Shown here piece after piece: positions 16,143 through 23,662 of a stretch of 64,000 nucleotides of DNA. The stretch's first letter is position 1; each line of letters begins with the position of its first letter. Source of the DNA: Chungangia koreensis (GTDB taxonomy: Bacteria; Bacillota; Bacilli; Bacillales_A; Planococcaceae); contig NZ_JBHSEC010000022.1 in NCBI RefSeq assembly GCF_042651785.1, forward strand, positions 124,001-188,000. Direction: 5' to 3'. Both the position numbers and the translations under genes were made by a program. Under the pieces are notes generated by a model. The model was given only the letters and a program-made list of their open reading frames with translations. It had not been told where the DNA came from and did not search any database.

Positions 16143-16607
16143 ATGAATCTATTTGAAGGTAATGTTATTGGAACGGGTCTTAAAATAGGGATTGTCGCTG
16201 GACGATTCAATGAGTTCATTACAGGAAAATTAGTGAGTGGAGCGGAAGATGCACTTAGACGGCATGGTGTTGAAGAGTCGGATATTTCCATCGCTTGGGT
16301 ACCGGGTGCATTTGAAATACCGATTGCTGCAAAGAGAATGGCTGCATCTGGCAAATATGATGCAGTAATCACTTTGGGTGCAGTGATCCGTGGGTCTACG
16401 CCACACTTCGATTTTGTCTCCAGTGAAGTTGCGAAAGGCGTAGCGGCAGTCGGTTTACAGCAGGAAATGCCAGTTATTTTCGGTGTCTTAACAGTGGACT
16501 CGATTGAGCAGGCGATCGAACGTGCTGGAACAAAAGCTGGGAACAAAGGCTATGAAGCTGCAGTCAGTGCAATTGAAATGGCCAATTTGTTGAAGAATTT
16601 AGAGTAA
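16143..16607 (+). CDS. ribH: 6,7-dimethyl-8-ribityllumazine synthase
   Basis: A 154-aa subunit of the icosahedral lumazine synthase, which condenses 5-amino-6-ribitylamino-pyrimidinedione with the RibB product. Diagnostic segments are GRFNEFITGKLVSGA near residue 20, WVPGAFEIP, GAVIRGSTPHFDFVSSEV (with the catalytic His) and PVIFGVLT. It starts two bases after ribBA behind AGGGAGGAAACTGAAG. It is the last gene of the riboflavin operon, closed by a strong terminator. Length and motifs match B. subtilis RibH. Confidence 0.97.
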   Translation: MNLFEGNVIGTGLKIGIVAGRFNEFITGKLVSGAEDALRRHGVEESDISIAWVPGAFEIPIAAKRMAASGKYDAVITLGAVIRGSTPHFDFVSSEVAKGVAAVGLQQEMPVIFGVLTVDSIEQAIERAGTKAGNKGYEAAVSAIEMANLLKNLE

Positions 16608-16612
16608 TTGTG

Positions 16613-16650
16613 AACACCCTCCTGAAAATCACTTCAGGAGGGTGTTTTTA
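16613..16650 (+). terminator. terminator of the riboflavin operon
   Basis: A 14-bp perfect stem, AACACCCTCCTGAA (16613-16626) with TTCAGGAGGGTGTT (16633-16646), then TTTTTA. Confidence 0.93.
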
Positions 16651-16656
16651 ACATTA

Positions 16657-16746
16657 CTATTTTGTGTCCACTGATGTAAATGCGCCGAATAGGGAGCCTA
16701 ATAAAACAAAAGCCATAAGTGTGAAGAGAATTACGAAAATATACAA
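16657..16746 (-). CDS. possible 29-aa single-helix membrane peptide
   Basis: A minus-strand frame of 29 codons: a TTG start six bases after AAGGGGTG, one hydrophobic helix (IFVILFTLMAFVLLGSLFG) and a short polar tail (TSVDTK). It lies between the rib operon terminator and the glutaminase gene, in a spot with no other explanation. The RBS and hydrophobic layout support it; the small size and TTG start are weaknesses. It has the same length as the peptide frame at 13937-14026 but no obvious sequence identity with it. Confidence 0.4.
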   Translation of the reverse strand: MYIFVILFTLMAFVLLGSLFGAFTSVDTK

Positions 16747-16864
16747 TGGTTTCACCCCTTGCAGAGCTATTATTAATAGTCTTAATCTCTCCAACATTGT
16801 AACATGGCATTATAGACGATTCAATGTTTCAAGCATCCATTGTAAAGCTTAGGAGGAGGCAACT

Positions 16865-17806
16865 ATGAAGAATCATTTAAGTGATGAATTGCATCAATTA
16901 TTAAATGAGTCCTTGATCTACACTGCAGATGGAAAGGTTGCAGATTACATACCCGGCCTTGCACAGGCGGACCCGCATCATTTATCGATTGCTGTATCTT
17001 ACCCAGACGGAACTTGTCACACAGCCGGAGAGGTCGAAGATAAGAAACTAACGCTACAGAGTATTTCAAAAGTGCTGACCTTGGCACTCGTTTTAATGGA
17101 TCGGGGAGAAGGCTTTGTATTTCAGCGTGTTGGAAAGGAACCGACAGGCGATCCGTTCAATTCCATTATTAAGTTGGAAACAATCAGTCCGTCGAAACCG
17201 TTAAACCCGATGATTAATGCCGGGGCGCTCGCCGTTACGCATATGCTGGTGGGGGCGAATGTAGAAGAACGGATTGAAAAACTGTTAGAGTTTTTAAGGT
17301 TGATCACGGGAAATCCTGAGTTGACTTATAATGAGGAGATCGCCCAATCGGAAATGGAGACGGCGGACTTGAACCGATCGCTTGCCTACTATTTGAAGGA
17401 GCATGATGTGATTAACGAAGATGTCGAGGATTTGATGGACCTCTATACGAAACAATGCTCGATTGAAGTAACCGTTCCAGAGTTGGCGAAGATTGGTCTC
17501 GTCTTTGCACTGAATGGACAAGATCCAGATAGTGGTAGACAGGTCATTCCTAAAAGGGTGGCGAGTATTTGCAAAACCTTTATGGTCACATGTGGCATGT
17601 ATAATGCATCCGGTGAATTTGCAATCTGTGTGGGAGTACCTGCTAAGAGTGGAGTGTCCGGCGGTATTATGGCAGCAGTCCCTGGCAAATGTGGGATTGG
17701 TGTATTCGGACCGGCACTAGATGACAAGGGGAATTCCGTCGCAGGGTGGAAACTTCTTGAAAAGTTATCCTCTAAATACGATTTGAGTATGTTTTCGAAA
17801 GTGTAA
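16865..17806 (+). CDS. glsA: glutaminase A
   Basis: A 313-aa serine-dependent beta-lactamase-fold glutaminase that converts glutamine to glutamate and ammonia in the cytoplasm. The catalytic Ser66-x-x-Lys69 pair lies in LQSISKV, with conserved NPMINAGALA, MYNASGEFA and PAKSGVSGGIMA segments in family order. The length equals B. subtilis YbgJ/YlaM and E. coli YbaS. The ATG follows AGGAGGAGG. No glutamine permease is next to it, unlike ybgJ-ybgH. No terminator is obvious before the following GNAT gene. Confidence 0.95.
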   Translation: MKNHLSDELHQLLNESLIYTADGKVADYIPGLAQADPHHLSIAVSYPDGTCHTAGEVEDKKLTLQSISKVLTLALVLMDRGEGFVFQRVGKEPTGDPFNSIIKLETISPSKPLNPMINAGALAVTHMLVGANVEERIEKLLEFLRLITGNPELTYNEEIAQSEMETADLNRSLAYYLKEHDVINEDVEDLMDLYTKQCSIEVTVPELAKIGLVFALNGQDPDSGRQVIPKRVASICKTFMVTCGMYNASGEFAICVGVPAKSGVSGGIMAAVPGKCGIGVFGPALDDKGNSVAGWKLLEKLSSKYDLSMFSKV

Positions 17807-17867
17807 TGAAAACCCCGTTAAATTAAACCAGTAAAGTAATACAGAGGAACGGAAGAAGGCTTAACAT

Positions 17868-18317
17868 ATGATTAAGGAATTAAATTTAAAGGATCGAGAT
17901 ATCGTAAAACAAATCTTATGCATCCAAGTCCCTGCCTACCAAGTGGAAGCCGAGCTAATTGAATTTGACGGAATACCTCAACTAAAAGATACCATCGAAA
18001 CGATTCAACAAAGTGGTGAGACGTTTTACGGACTGTTCGAGGATCATGCTTTGATGGGTTTTGTGGCAGTAGAGAATCTGGATGATACGTTGAATATATG
18101 CAGACTTGTGGTGGACCCTGCTCATTTTAGAAAAGGAGCAGCGACCAAACTTTTAACATTTATTTTATCCAAAGCAAAAAAACCCGTCACTGTTTCAACA
18201 GGCTCAAAGAACATTCCTGCGATTACTCTCTATAAAAAACACAAATTCAGGATCTGTTCTGAAGTTGAAGTTGCACCTGGAGTGTTCATTACGCAAATGT
18301 TTAATCCCTTTCCTTAA
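17868..18317 (+). CDS. GNAT-family N-acetyltransferase
   Basis: A 149-aa GNAT protein. The acetyl-CoA motif is seen as RLVVDPAHFRKGAATKLL (about residues 82-99), with a typical preceding beta strand (GFVAVENLDDTLNI) and a C-terminal ALYKKHKF-like TLYKKHKFRI. The ATG follows GAAGAAGG eight bases upstream. It lies between the glutaminase and PPOX genes on the same strand with short gaps and may be co-transcribed. The substrate is unknown. Confidence 0.88.
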   Translation: MIKELNLKDRDIVKQILCIQVPAYQVEAELIEFDGIPQLKDTIETIQQSGETFYGLFEDHALMGFVAVENLDDTLNICRLVVDPAHFRKGAATKLLTFILSKAKKPVTVSTGSKNIPAITLYKKHKFRICSEVEVAPGVFITQMFNPFP

Positions 18318-18357
18318 AGGAATACTAATAGTAAACCAAAAAGAAGGGAAGATTCGG

Positions 18358-18774
18358 ATGAGTTCAGCAAAAGAAAAGGCACTTAAGATTTTGGATAAAA
18401 AACTGATTGGGACGTTGTCTACCGTCAGTAATAACAAACCCCATTCCCGTTATATGACATTTTACAATGATAACTTCACTTTATACTGCGCTACCAGCAA
18501 AGATACCCATAAGGTGGAAGAACTGCAGCTGAACCCGAATACCCATATACTCTTAGGACTTGAAGGGGTTGCGTTCGGAAACGAATATCTCGAGATTGAA
18601 GGAACTGTGGAAGTGACACAAGATGACAGCATGAGAGAAAAGGTTTGGAATAAATACATGGAGTTTTGGTTTGATGGGCCCGAAGATCCGGATCTCATTG
18701 TTTTAAAAATCACACCATCTTCAATTAGAATTATGAACAAAAAAGGAAATAGCCCGGAAGTTGTAGAAATGTAA
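18358..18774 (+). CDS. general stress protein 26-like PPOX-fold protein (YdaG-like)
   Basis: A 138-aa split-barrel flavin-binding protein of the pyridoxamine 5'-phosphate oxidase superfamily. It closely follows the B. subtilis YdaG/GSP26 layout: KIGTLSTV-type strand (LIGTLSTVSNNKPHSRYM), TLYCATSKDTHKVEEL, HILLG, EIEGTVEV and a C-terminal VLKITPSSIRIM. Members bind FMN or F420-like cofactors and their reactions are mostly unknown. The start at 18358 follows AAGAAGGGAAGA; a longer frame begins inside the GNAT gene and is not supported. Confidence 0.85.
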   Translation: MSSAKEKALKILDKKLIGTLSTVSNNKPHSRYMTFYNDNFTLYCATSKDTHKVEELQLNPNTHILLGLEGVAFGNEYLEIEGTVEVTQDDSMREKVWNKYMEFWFDGPEDPDLIVLKITPSSIRIMNKKGNSPEVVEM

Positions 18775-18781
18775 TGAAAAT

Positions 18782-18806
18782 ACCCGCTGAGCAAGCGGGT
18801 TTTTTC
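18782..18806 (+). terminator. terminator after the PPOX gene
   Basis: ACCCGCT (18782-18788) pairs with AGCGGGT (18794-18800), followed by six T. Confidence 0.88.
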
Positions 18807-18821
18807 ATTAGGAGGGAGATC

Positions 18822-19295
18822 ATGGGGACAACAGCAAACGACCATGAAAAATTCATGGCACTCGCCTTAGTGGAAGCCGAGAAGGCAGGGAAAAGAGGGG
18901 ACCTGCCTATTGGTGCTGTCATTGTACATAACGGTAAGGTCATTTCGAAGGGCTCAAATCGGAAACACACAAAACAAAGCCTAGTGGCGCATGCTGAAAT
19001 TGACGCCATTCATAGCTGTGCCCCTTATCTGAAGGAACAGAATAATGAGTGTGTCATATATACAACATTGGAACCGTGTATTATGTGTTTGTCCACGATC
19101 ATTACTGCAAACATTACTACTGTATATTTCGCATTAGAAGATCGGTATATGAGGATTCCTGATTATATCGAGTCAACACCCTACATAAAAGAAAGGCTAA
19201 TCCATTACCAAGGCGGAATTCTCCGCAAACAATCGGAGAAATACTTGCAAAAATATGCTCCAAATATAGCGGAAATGGTACTTAAGGCTCCCTGA
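18822..19295 (+). CDS. zinc-dependent nucleoside/base deaminase
   Basis: A 157-aa cytidine/deoxycytidylate-deaminase-superfamily enzyme with the zinc signature HAEIDAI (His ligand and catalytic Glu) and TTLEPCIMC (two Cys ligands). The length and C-terminal helices resemble GuaD-type guanine deaminases or generic nucleoside deaminases more than the tRNA deaminase TadA. The start at 18822 follows GGAGGGAGATC; the frame upstream covers the previous terminator. It is a single gene bracketed by terminators. Assigning the base it acts on needs a homology comparison. Confidence 0.87.
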   Translation: MGTTANDHEKFMALALVEAEKAGKRGDLPIGAVIVHNGKVISKGSNRKHTKQSLVAHAEIDAIHSCAPYLKEQNNECVIYTTLEPCIMCLSTIITANITTVYFALEDRYMRIPDYIESTPYIKERLIHYQGGILRKQSEKYLQKYAPNIAEMVLKAP

Positions 19296-19317
19296 TGAAG
19301 GGAGCTTTACTATTTTA
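19287..19317 (+). terminator. terminator after the deaminase gene
   Basis: GCTCCCT (19287-19293) pairs with AGGGAGC (19299-19305), followed by TTTACTATTTT; the stem overlaps the stop codon. Confidence 0.75.
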
Positions 19318-19365
19318 CATATAAATCCCTTAACATTTTCCTAAAATTTGTACGTTCCGTTTAAG

Positions 19366-19395
19366 TTGATTGTATTTGCGGAATACTTATATAAG
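19366..19395 (+). promoter_or_regulatory. candidate promoter of the dehydrogenase-tat operon
   Basis: TTGATT (19366-19371) and TATAAG (19390-19395), or TATATA two bases earlier, are spaced by 16-18 bases, 31 bases before the first ATG. Confidence 0.45.
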
Positions 19396-19425
19396 CCAAT
19401 TATTAACACATAAGGAGGTTTCATC

Positions 19426-20181
19426 ATGGCTGAGGAAAAAAAGGGTGTTTCCCGTCGCGATTTTATGAAGACGACAGGTATTGCGACCGGTACATTAATC
19501 GGGGGCGGATTGATCGGTGGATTAATCGGTTATAACGCCAAGCAGGACACGGGAACTCAAGGAACAAGCCAAGGGAACGGACAAGGTGAGAACGATCATC
19601 CGATGAATGTCGGGTTAAAGTTCTTTACGAATGCTAATGCATTTAACGTATTATCTCAGGCAACGGAACGGATTTTCCCAGAAGACGACTTAGGACCAGG
19701 TGCAATTGGATTGGGTGCCCCATACTTCATCGACAATCAGTTGGCTGGTGGATATGGAATGAACGCTAAGGAATATATGCAAGGACCTTTTAAAGACGGT
19801 GAAAAAACACAAGGTTATCAGAGCAGATTAACACGTGCAGAGATTTTCAGCCAAGGAGTAGCAAAACTGGATGAAGAAGCAAATAAGCGTTTCCAAACTG
19901 GTTTTGCCGAGCTTGAACCGGAACAAATGGATGAGATTTTGACCGCGTTCCAAAAGGGAGAAGTAGAAATGTTAGCTGTTACATCCGACTTCTTCTTCAA
20001 ACTCCTCCGCCAGGCAACAATAGAAGGGGTATATGCCGACCCGATCTACGGTGGAAACTGGAATATGGAGGCCTGGAAAATGAAAGGTTTCCCTGGTCAC
20101 CAAATGGCTTATATCAAACAGATTGAAAAAGAAGATTTTGTAGAAATTGAACCCAATTCGATCAGCAGTATGAACCACTAA
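19426..20181 (+). CDS. gluconate 2-dehydrogenase subunit 3-like, Tat-exported small subunit
   Basis: A 251-aa small subunit of a membrane-bound flavoprotein dehydrogenase. The N-terminus is a textbook twin-arginine signal: SRRDFMK at residues 9-15, then a Gly-rich hydrophobic stretch (residues ~19-40). After a Gly/Gln/Asn linker comes the subunit-3 domain (NVLSQATERIFPEDDLGPGA, APYFIDNQLAGGYG, PIYGGNWNMEAWKMKGFPGHQMAY). In this family the small subunit carries the catalytic subunit through Tat by hitchhiking. It is followed 18 bases later by the GMC subunit and then by tatA and tatC. The start follows AAGGAGG. Confidence 0.93.
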   Translation: MAEEKKGVSRRDFMKTTGIATGTLIGGGLIGGLIGYNAKQDTGTQGTSQGNGQGENDHPMNVGLKFFTNANAFNVLSQATERIFPEDDLGPGAIGLGAPYFIDNQLAGGYGMNAKEYMQGPFKDGEKTQGYQSRLTRAEIFSQGVAKLDEEANKRFQTGFAELEPEQMDEILTAFQKGEVEMLAVTSDFFFKLLRQATIEGVYADPIYGGNWNMEAWKMKGFPGHQMAYIKQIEKEDFVEIEPNSISSMNH

Positions 20182-20199
20182 TAAGCGAGGGATGAAAAA

Positions 20200-21912
20200 A
20201 TGGCTACAACTTTAGATAAAGTGGATGTCGTCACAGTAGGTGTTGGCTGGTTAGGTGGCATTATCGCCGCCGAATGTGCAAAAGCAGGACTGAAAGTACG
20301 CGGGCTGGAACGTGGAAAAGAACGAGGAACCTCAGATTATTATGCAGTACACGATGAATTCCGATATGCAATCCGTTATGAATTAATGCAAGACTTATCA
20401 AGAGAAACGATTACATTCCGGAATAATGCTAAAATGTCTGCTCTTCCTATGCGTGTGATGGGGTCTTTCTTATTAGGAGAAGGTCTTGGTGGGGCAGGTA
20501 CCCACTGGAATGGACACACTTGGAGATTTTTACCTTATGATTTTCAAATCAAAACTATGACGGATGAGAAATACGGTCCAAATAAATTGGGCAAAGATTA
20601 CCTTATTCAAGACTGGGGCATTACATATGATGAGCTCGAGCCGTACTTCGATAAGTTTGAGAAGACAGCTGGAATCTCCGGTGAGGATAAGAACCCGTTT
20701 TGGGGCAAGCGATCTAATCCGTACCCTACACCGCCTATGAAAAAATCTCCAGAGCTCAATCGGTTCGAGAAGGCTACTCAGAATCTTGGGTATCACCCGT
20801 TTATGCTGCCTTCAGCCAATTTATCCGAAGCTTATACAAACCCGGATGGAGAGAAAATCAATGCATGCCAATACTGCGGCTTCTGTGAACGATTTGGCTG
20901 TGAATACGGAGCGAAAACATCACCAGAAATTACAGTAGTACCGACAGCAAAGAAAACTGGAAACTATGATATCCGATTCCATTCAAATGTTGTAGAAGTA
21001 CTTAAACAGGGTAATAAAGTAACTGGCGTACGTTTTATCGATACAGTAACAGGTGAAGAATTTATCCAACCTGCTGAAGTTGTGGTTCTGACTTCATATG
21101 TAATGAACAATGCGAAGCTTTTGATGGTCTCGAATATTGGCGAACAATATGATCCTGCAACAGGTAGAGGTACTTTAGGGCGCAGCTATTGCTATCAGAT
21201 TCTTCCGGGTGCCACTGGTTTCTTCGATGAACAATTCAATACGTTCATGGGTGCTGGTGCCTTAGGGATGACGATTGATGACTTTAATGGTGATTCATTC
21301 GATCATAGTGACCTTGATTTCATTCATGGTGCGAGCCTTTCGATTACCCAAACGGGTAACCGTCCCATCCAGTTCAATCCGGTTCCGCCGGATACACCTG
21401 CTTGGGGTGCTGAGTTCAAAAAAGCCTCAATTGAAAACTACACTCGTACACTGAGTATAGGTGGACAAGGTGCATCGATGCCGCATAAGAACAACTATAT
21501 GACGCTGGATTCGAAGTATAAGGATGCATATGGTGTGCCATTGTTACAGTTAACTTATAACTTTACTGATCAGGATCGAAATTTACAGAAATATTTGACA
21601 GAAAAATGCGCGGAAATCATGAAGGAAATGGGTCCTAAAACAGTTGTTCCTTCCAACCCTTTAACAGACTATGACATTGTACCGTATCAAACAACGCACA
21701 ACACAGGCGGAACAGTCATGGGCAATGACCCTTCAACAAGTGTCGTGAATAATTGGCTGCAACACTGGGATGCAGAAAACTTGTTTGTAGTTGGTGCAGG
21801 AAACTTTGCACATAATGGGGGTTATAACCCGACAGGGACGGTAGGTGCACTTGCGTATCGTGCAGCTGAAGGGATTATTAACTACAGTAAGAATGGTGGC
21901 AGTTTGGTTTGA
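20200..21912 (+). CDS. GMC-family FAD dehydrogenase large subunit (gluconate/sugar dehydrogenase type)
   Basis: A 570-aa FAD-dependent dehydrogenase catalytic subunit, likely oxidising a sugar or sugar acid outside the membrane. It has a Rossmann FAD site (VGVGWLGGIIAAECAK, residues ~11-26), LGEGLGGAGTHWNGHT, and the GMC active-site His/Asn in GNFAHNGGYNPTG near the C-terminus. A Cys cluster C223-x2-C226-x2-C229-x4-C234 (ACQYCGFCERFGCEYG) resembles the iron-sulfur-binding loop known in bacterial FAD glucose dehydrogenases. It lacks its own signal peptide and so must travel with the Tat-signal partner encoded upstream. No cytochrome subunit gene follows. Confidence 0.92.
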   Translation: MATTLDKVDVVTVGVGWLGGIIAAECAKAGLKVRGLERGKERGTSDYYAVHDEFRYAIRYELMQDLSRETITFRNNAKMSALPMRVMGSFLLGEGLGGAGTHWNGHTWRFLPYDFQIKTMTDEKYGPNKLGKDYLIQDWGITYDELEPYFDKFEKTAGISGEDKNPFWGKRSNPYPTPPMKKSPELNRFEKATQNLGYHPFMLPSANLSEAYTNPDGEKINACQYCGFCERFGCEYGAKTSPEITVVPTAKKTGNYDIRFHSNVVEVLKQGNKVTGVRFIDTVTGEEFIQPAEVVVLTSYVMNNAKLLMVSNIGEQYDPATGRGTLGRSYCYQILPGATGFFDEQFNTFMGAGALGMTIDDFNGDSFDHSDLDFIHGASLSITQTGNRPIQFNPVPPDTPAWGAEFKKASIENYTRTLSIGGQGASMPHKNNYMTLDSKYKDAYGVPLLQLTYNFTDQDRNLQKYLTEKCAEIMKEMGPKTVVPSNPLTDYDIVPYQTTHNTGGTVMGNDPSTSVVNNWLQHWDAENLFVVGAGNFAHNGGYNPTGTVGALAYRAAEGIINYSKNGGSLV

Positions 21913-21931
21913 CTGAAAGGAGGAATGGATA

Positions 21932-22144
21932 ATGGGTGGTTTTGGTTCTATCGGCGTCCCGGGGTTAATCATTATTTTGGTCATAGTCTTGATCGTTTTC
22001 GGACCTAAGAAGCTTCCCGAAATAGGAGGAGCCGTCGGAAAAACATTATCCGAATTCAAAAAGTCGACACGCGAAATTATGAACGATGACGAGGATGAGA
22101 AAAAGCCTGCCGTCAGGGAAATTAAGAAAACCGAAGACGCATAG
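21932..22144 (+). CDS. tatA: twin-arginine translocase subunit TatA
   Basis: A 70-aa TatA/E protein: a short N-terminus, a membrane helix (residues ~9-24), the conserved FGPKKLPEIG hinge, then an amphipathic helix (GAVGKTLSEFKKSTREI) and a charged tail. It forms the translocation pore or patch. The gene starts 19 bases after the dehydrogenase subunit and 3 bases before tatC. The ATG follows AAAGGAGG. It is probably dedicated to the dehydrogenase encoded upstream, as TatAd/Cd serve PhoD in B. subtilis. Confidence 0.96.
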   Translation: MGGFGSIGVPGLIIILVIVLIVFGPKKLPEIGGAVGKTLSEFKKSTREIMNDDEDEKKPAVREIKKTEDA

Positions 22145-22147
22145 TAG

Positions 22148-23011
22148 GTGATTCATATGGATCCATACGGAAATAACAACTTGAGTCCTTTAGATAAGAA
22201 AAAGATGGAGGAAGCCGTCCATAAGGTTGAAGAAGCTGTGGAAGAGGCGGAGGAAGTAGTGGAACAGGTAGAGGATAGACTTTCTACTGAAGCCGAAGCA
22301 TCCAACGTACAGGAAACGTGGGTAGATCATTTATCCGATCTTCGGAAACAATTGATTAAAAGTGCTTTCATTTTCCTGTTCTTCCTCATTGTCGTTTTTT
22401 CAACCATTAATGTATGGTTCCCTTATGTAACGAGAGGTCACGAACTAATTATATTAGGACCGTTAGAAGTGATTAAGTTTTATACATCGATCTCTGTCAC
22501 CTTATCTCTTGGATTATCCTTACCGTTCATTTGTCATTTTCTATGGCAATTTGCAAAGCCGGGCTTGCTCGAAAAGGAGCAGAAATTCATTGGTCTCTTT
22601 TCACCAGTGATGCTAATTCTATTTTTGGTAGGTTTGTCCTTTGGATATTTCGTGGTGAATCCAATGAGTTATCAGTTCCTTGTCGGACTCGGTGAGATGA
22701 ATTTTGATGTGATGGTATCTGCGGGAGAGTACGTCCATTTCCTCATTATGACGACTGTGCCAATTGGATTGCTTTTTGAACTGCCGATTGTGGCACTCTT
22801 CTTATCGTCAATCGGTCTACTTACGGCCGAAACGATGAAAAAAGTAAGGAAGTGGTCGTATATTTCAATGGCAGTCGTTTCAGCAGTGATTACACCGCCT
22901 GATTTTATAAGTCAGTTGTTAGTCTTATTCCCGATGATCATTTTGTATGAGGCCAGTGTATTTATTGTCCGGAAGACAGAAGTCAGAAGGGAAGCGCTGG
23001 CACATCAGTAA
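22148..23011 (+). CDS. tatC: twin-arginine translocase subunit TatC
   Basis: A 287-aa TatC, the signal-peptide receptor, with six membrane helices. It is longer than most TatC (~245 aa) because of an acidic N-terminal extension of ~50 residues rich in Glu/Val (KVEEAVEEAEEVVEQVEDRL) before the canonical start WVDHLSDLRKQLIKSAF. Conserved elements include the HLSDLRKQ cytoplasmic motif and a F-x-F-x-E-like first periplasmic region. It closes the four-gene operon and is followed by a bidirectional terminator. The ATG lies behind TAGGTG; an internal start at the canonical position is possible but has no clear RBS. Confidence 0.95.
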   Translation: MIHMDPYGNNNLSPLDKKKMEEAVHKVEEAVEEAEEVVEQVEDRLSTEAEASNVQETWVDHLSDLRKQLIKSAFIFLFFLIVVFSTINVWFPYVTRGHELIILGPLEVIKFYTSISVTLSLGLSLPFICHFLWQFAKPGLLEKEQKFIGLFSPVMLILFLVGLSFGYFVVNPMSYQFLVGLGEMNFDVMVSAGEYVHFLIMTTVPIGLLFELPIVALFLSSIGLLTAETMKKVRKWSYISMAVVSAVITPPDFISQLLVLFPMIILYEASVFIVRKTEVRREALAHQ

Positions 23012-23013
23012 AC

Positions 23014-23045
23014 AAAGAATCCGCGTAGCAGCGGATTCTTTTGTT
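23014..23045. terminator. bidirectional terminator between tatC and GNAT gene
   Basis: AAAGAATCCGC (23014-23024) pairs perfectly with GCGGATTCTTT (23031-23041), A-rich before and T-rich after. Confidence 0.92.
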
Positions 23046-23046
23046 T

Positions 23047-23550
23047 TTATAAGAATAACACCATATGGTGCTCGTCAACATATAAATCGCCAATTTTGAG
23101 AGCGTGCTTTTCTGTACCAAATACGCTGAATCCTAATTTCCGATATAGGTTATTAGCAGAATCATTTGACGTTACTACCGATAAATTGAGTTGTTCCAAG
23201 CCTTCAAGAGAGCGAGCCTGTTGTATTGCCGCTTCCATCAGAGAAGTTCCGATTCCTTTACCGCCATACTGGTGTTGAACATACATCGCATAGATGTTTC
23301 CGCGGTGCTGCATCTTTTGGGCCGATTCCCTCAATAATGTCACCATGCCAATCAATGATTTCCCATCAAAGGCACCAAATGTGAAGTTATCTGGGTTGGC
23401 AAGATTTCGTTTAACACCTTCTACAGGTTTTTCCCTACGGATGGCTTCTTCATAACTCGAGCCAAAAGCCTCAGGATGATTTTTAAGTGCTTCTAATCTT
23501 AAATCCCAATAGGAAGCGGCATCACTTTCATGTAGTAACCTGATTTCCAT
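23047..23550 (-). CDS. GNAT-family N-acetyltransferase
   Basis: A 167-aa GNAT acetyltransferase with IRLLHESDAASYWDLRLEAL at the N-terminus (in part), acetyl-CoA motif YVQHQYGGKGIGTSLM (about residues 92-107), and NLSVVTSNDSANNLYRKLGF typical of the family's C-terminal half. The start at 23550 is chosen for the GAAGGTG ribosome binding site six bases upstream; an upstream frame of nine more codons lacks one. It is convergent with the tat operon. The substrate is unknown. Confidence 0.88.
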   Translation of the reverse strand: MEIRLLHESDAASYWDLRLEALKNHPEAFGSSYEEAIRREKPVEGVKRNLANPDNFTFGAFDGKSLIGMVTLLRESAQKMQHRGNIYAMYVQHQYGGKGIGTSLMEAAIQQARSLEGLEQLNLSVVTSNDSANNLYRKLGFSVFGTEKHALKIGDLYVDEHHMVLFL

Positions 23551-23662
23551 AACTGCACCTTCTTTCATTCCCCCCATTTTACAAAAAAATAGAAGAGATA
23601 TACATATGTTTTTTCAATTCTCTCATTTCGTTTATAATAGTGACTCAAAGGGGGGGGACATT

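Noticed and set aside
18822..19295. Deaminase as a stand-in for the missing RibD
   Set aside because: It has the HAE and PCxxC zinc motif common to all these deaminases but lacks the RibD-specific surroundings and the reductase domain. Being 2 kb away under separate terminators does not support it.
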